Shown: in pieces, positions 63,800 to 64,000 of the stretch
Layout: every line of letters starts with the position of its first letter
How positions within the stretch are numbered: the first letter of the stretch is position 1
NCBI GenBank assembly: GCA_963819845.1
Contig: CAWFXQ010000012.1
Span: 186,001 to 250,000, forward strand
DNA length: 64,000 nucleotides
Direction: 5' to 3'
Source of the DNA: DATAGF01 sp963819845
GTDB taxonomy: Bacteria; Actinomycetota; Thermoleophilia; Miltoncostaeales; Miltoncostaeaceae
Translations under genes and position numbers: made by a program
Notes under the pieces: generated by a model
Seen by the model: the letters and a program-made list of their open reading frames with translations, nothing else
Told to the model about the DNA's origin: nothing
The model's database searches: none

Positions 63800-64000
63800 G
63801 GACCGGCCGGCGGCGCCGGCTCGACCCGGGCACGTTCCAGCTGCCCGTCGAGCGCATGCGCGACGGCTACTACAGCGACGCGTACTTCACGTTCACGCGC
63901 GGGGTGCTGGAGCACGACGACCACCACCCCGAGGTGCTGATGCAGGTCTTCCAGCGCGAGCGCTCGGTCCTGGGCGGCGTCGACGAGGCCATCGCGATCC
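63796..64000 (+). CDS. nicotinate phosphoribosyltransferase family, N-terminal part
   Basis: The GTG at 63796 overlaps the YcnI stop. The first 68 residues include FQLPVERMRDGYYSDAYFTFTRGVLEHDDHHPEVLMQVFQRE, the typical N-terminus of nicotinate phosphoribosyltransferases (FDLPVEKMR.GYYSD.YF), which make nicotinate mononucleotide from nicotinate and PRPP. The gene runs out of the window at base 64000, so catalytic residues are not seen. Confidence 0.75.
   Translation, partial: MRTGRRRRLDPGTFQLPVERMRDGYYSDAYFTFTRGVLEHDDHHPEVLMQVFQRERSVLGGVDEAIAI

Overview
The window is very GC-rich DNA with GTG, ATG and some TTG starts, many 4-base ATGA/GTGA stop-start overlaps, and a gene content (double-domain ThyX-like protein, CysO/JAMM/CysM/MoeZ sulfur-carrier route, branched-chain and peptide ABC transporters, tRNA-Val and tRNA-Asp) typical of Actinomycetota. 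A deep-branching lineage such as Thermoleophilia/Solirubrobacterales fits best, but that is inference. No plasmid, phage, IS or CRISPR signature was seen. About thirty genes or gene parts are interrupted by single-base frame changes while their neighbours are intact. Often, removing one A after a CG restores a clean family sequence, so most of these look like assembly or sequencing indels rather than pseudogenes, and coordinates are given for the whole repaired gene.

Layout. 1-2.5 kb: the end of a VOC protein, a RibD-type reductase, an unknown partner, a decayed cyclase and another VOC protein. 2.7-4.9 kb: a chromosomal ParM/ALP-type actin facing a membrane-anchored transglycosylase-like protein. 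5-8 kb: OsmC, two DHFR-fold reductases, an aldose epimerase and an NTF2-like protein. 8.0-8.2 kb: tRNA-Val, tRNA-Asp and a terminator, followed by a lower-GC monooxygenase patch. 8.9-13.9 kb: a solute-binding protein, a bestrophin-like membrane protein, secreted and small membrane proteins and a zinc alcohol dehydrogenase. 13.9-20.1 kb: an oligopeptide ABC transporter (permease, binding protein, permease, two ATPases).

20.1-32.3 kb is a glycerol island. pgsA and plsY, which both consume glycerol-3-phosphate, precede a TTGACA-type promoter overlapping an 18-bp perfect palindrome. Then come glpF, dhaK, dhaL, glpK, glpA, glpB, glpC and a DhaM-HPr-Enzyme I fusion. The set covers uptake, both phosphorylation routes (glycerol kinase and PEP-dependent dihydroxyacetone kinase), anaerobic-type glycerol-3-phosphate oxidation and its own phosphorelay.

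33.3-39.5 kb holds the most unusual locus. A tightly overlapping minus-strand operon runs fabI, a YfcE-like phosphoesterase, a polytopic membrane protein, and two tandem proteins each joining a MurF-like ligase (without the UDP-sugar N-domain) to a peptidyl-tRNA hydrolase domain. The two share a 185-bp nearly identical block, which points to gene conversion.

39.6-48.2 kb: CopC-CopD, malate synthase, SixA, a small operon with a SHOCT protein beside MarR, citrate synthase, and an NYN-LOTUS RNA-metabolism protein with basic 29-residue tail repeats. 48.3-52.0 kb: a lipoprotein plus the thiocarboxylate cysteine pathway (JAMM protease, CysM, a CysO-like carrier ending Gly-Gly-Ala-Arg, rhodanese-MoeZ). 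52.1-64 kb: small Cys-rich and membrane proteins, an MFS exporter, RarA, a TIGR02206-like membrane protein, a YqeY protein, a subtilase, the double ThyX-like protein, RidA, a DUF1385 protein, an SRPBCC protein, YcnI, and the start of a nicotinate phosphoribosyltransferase.
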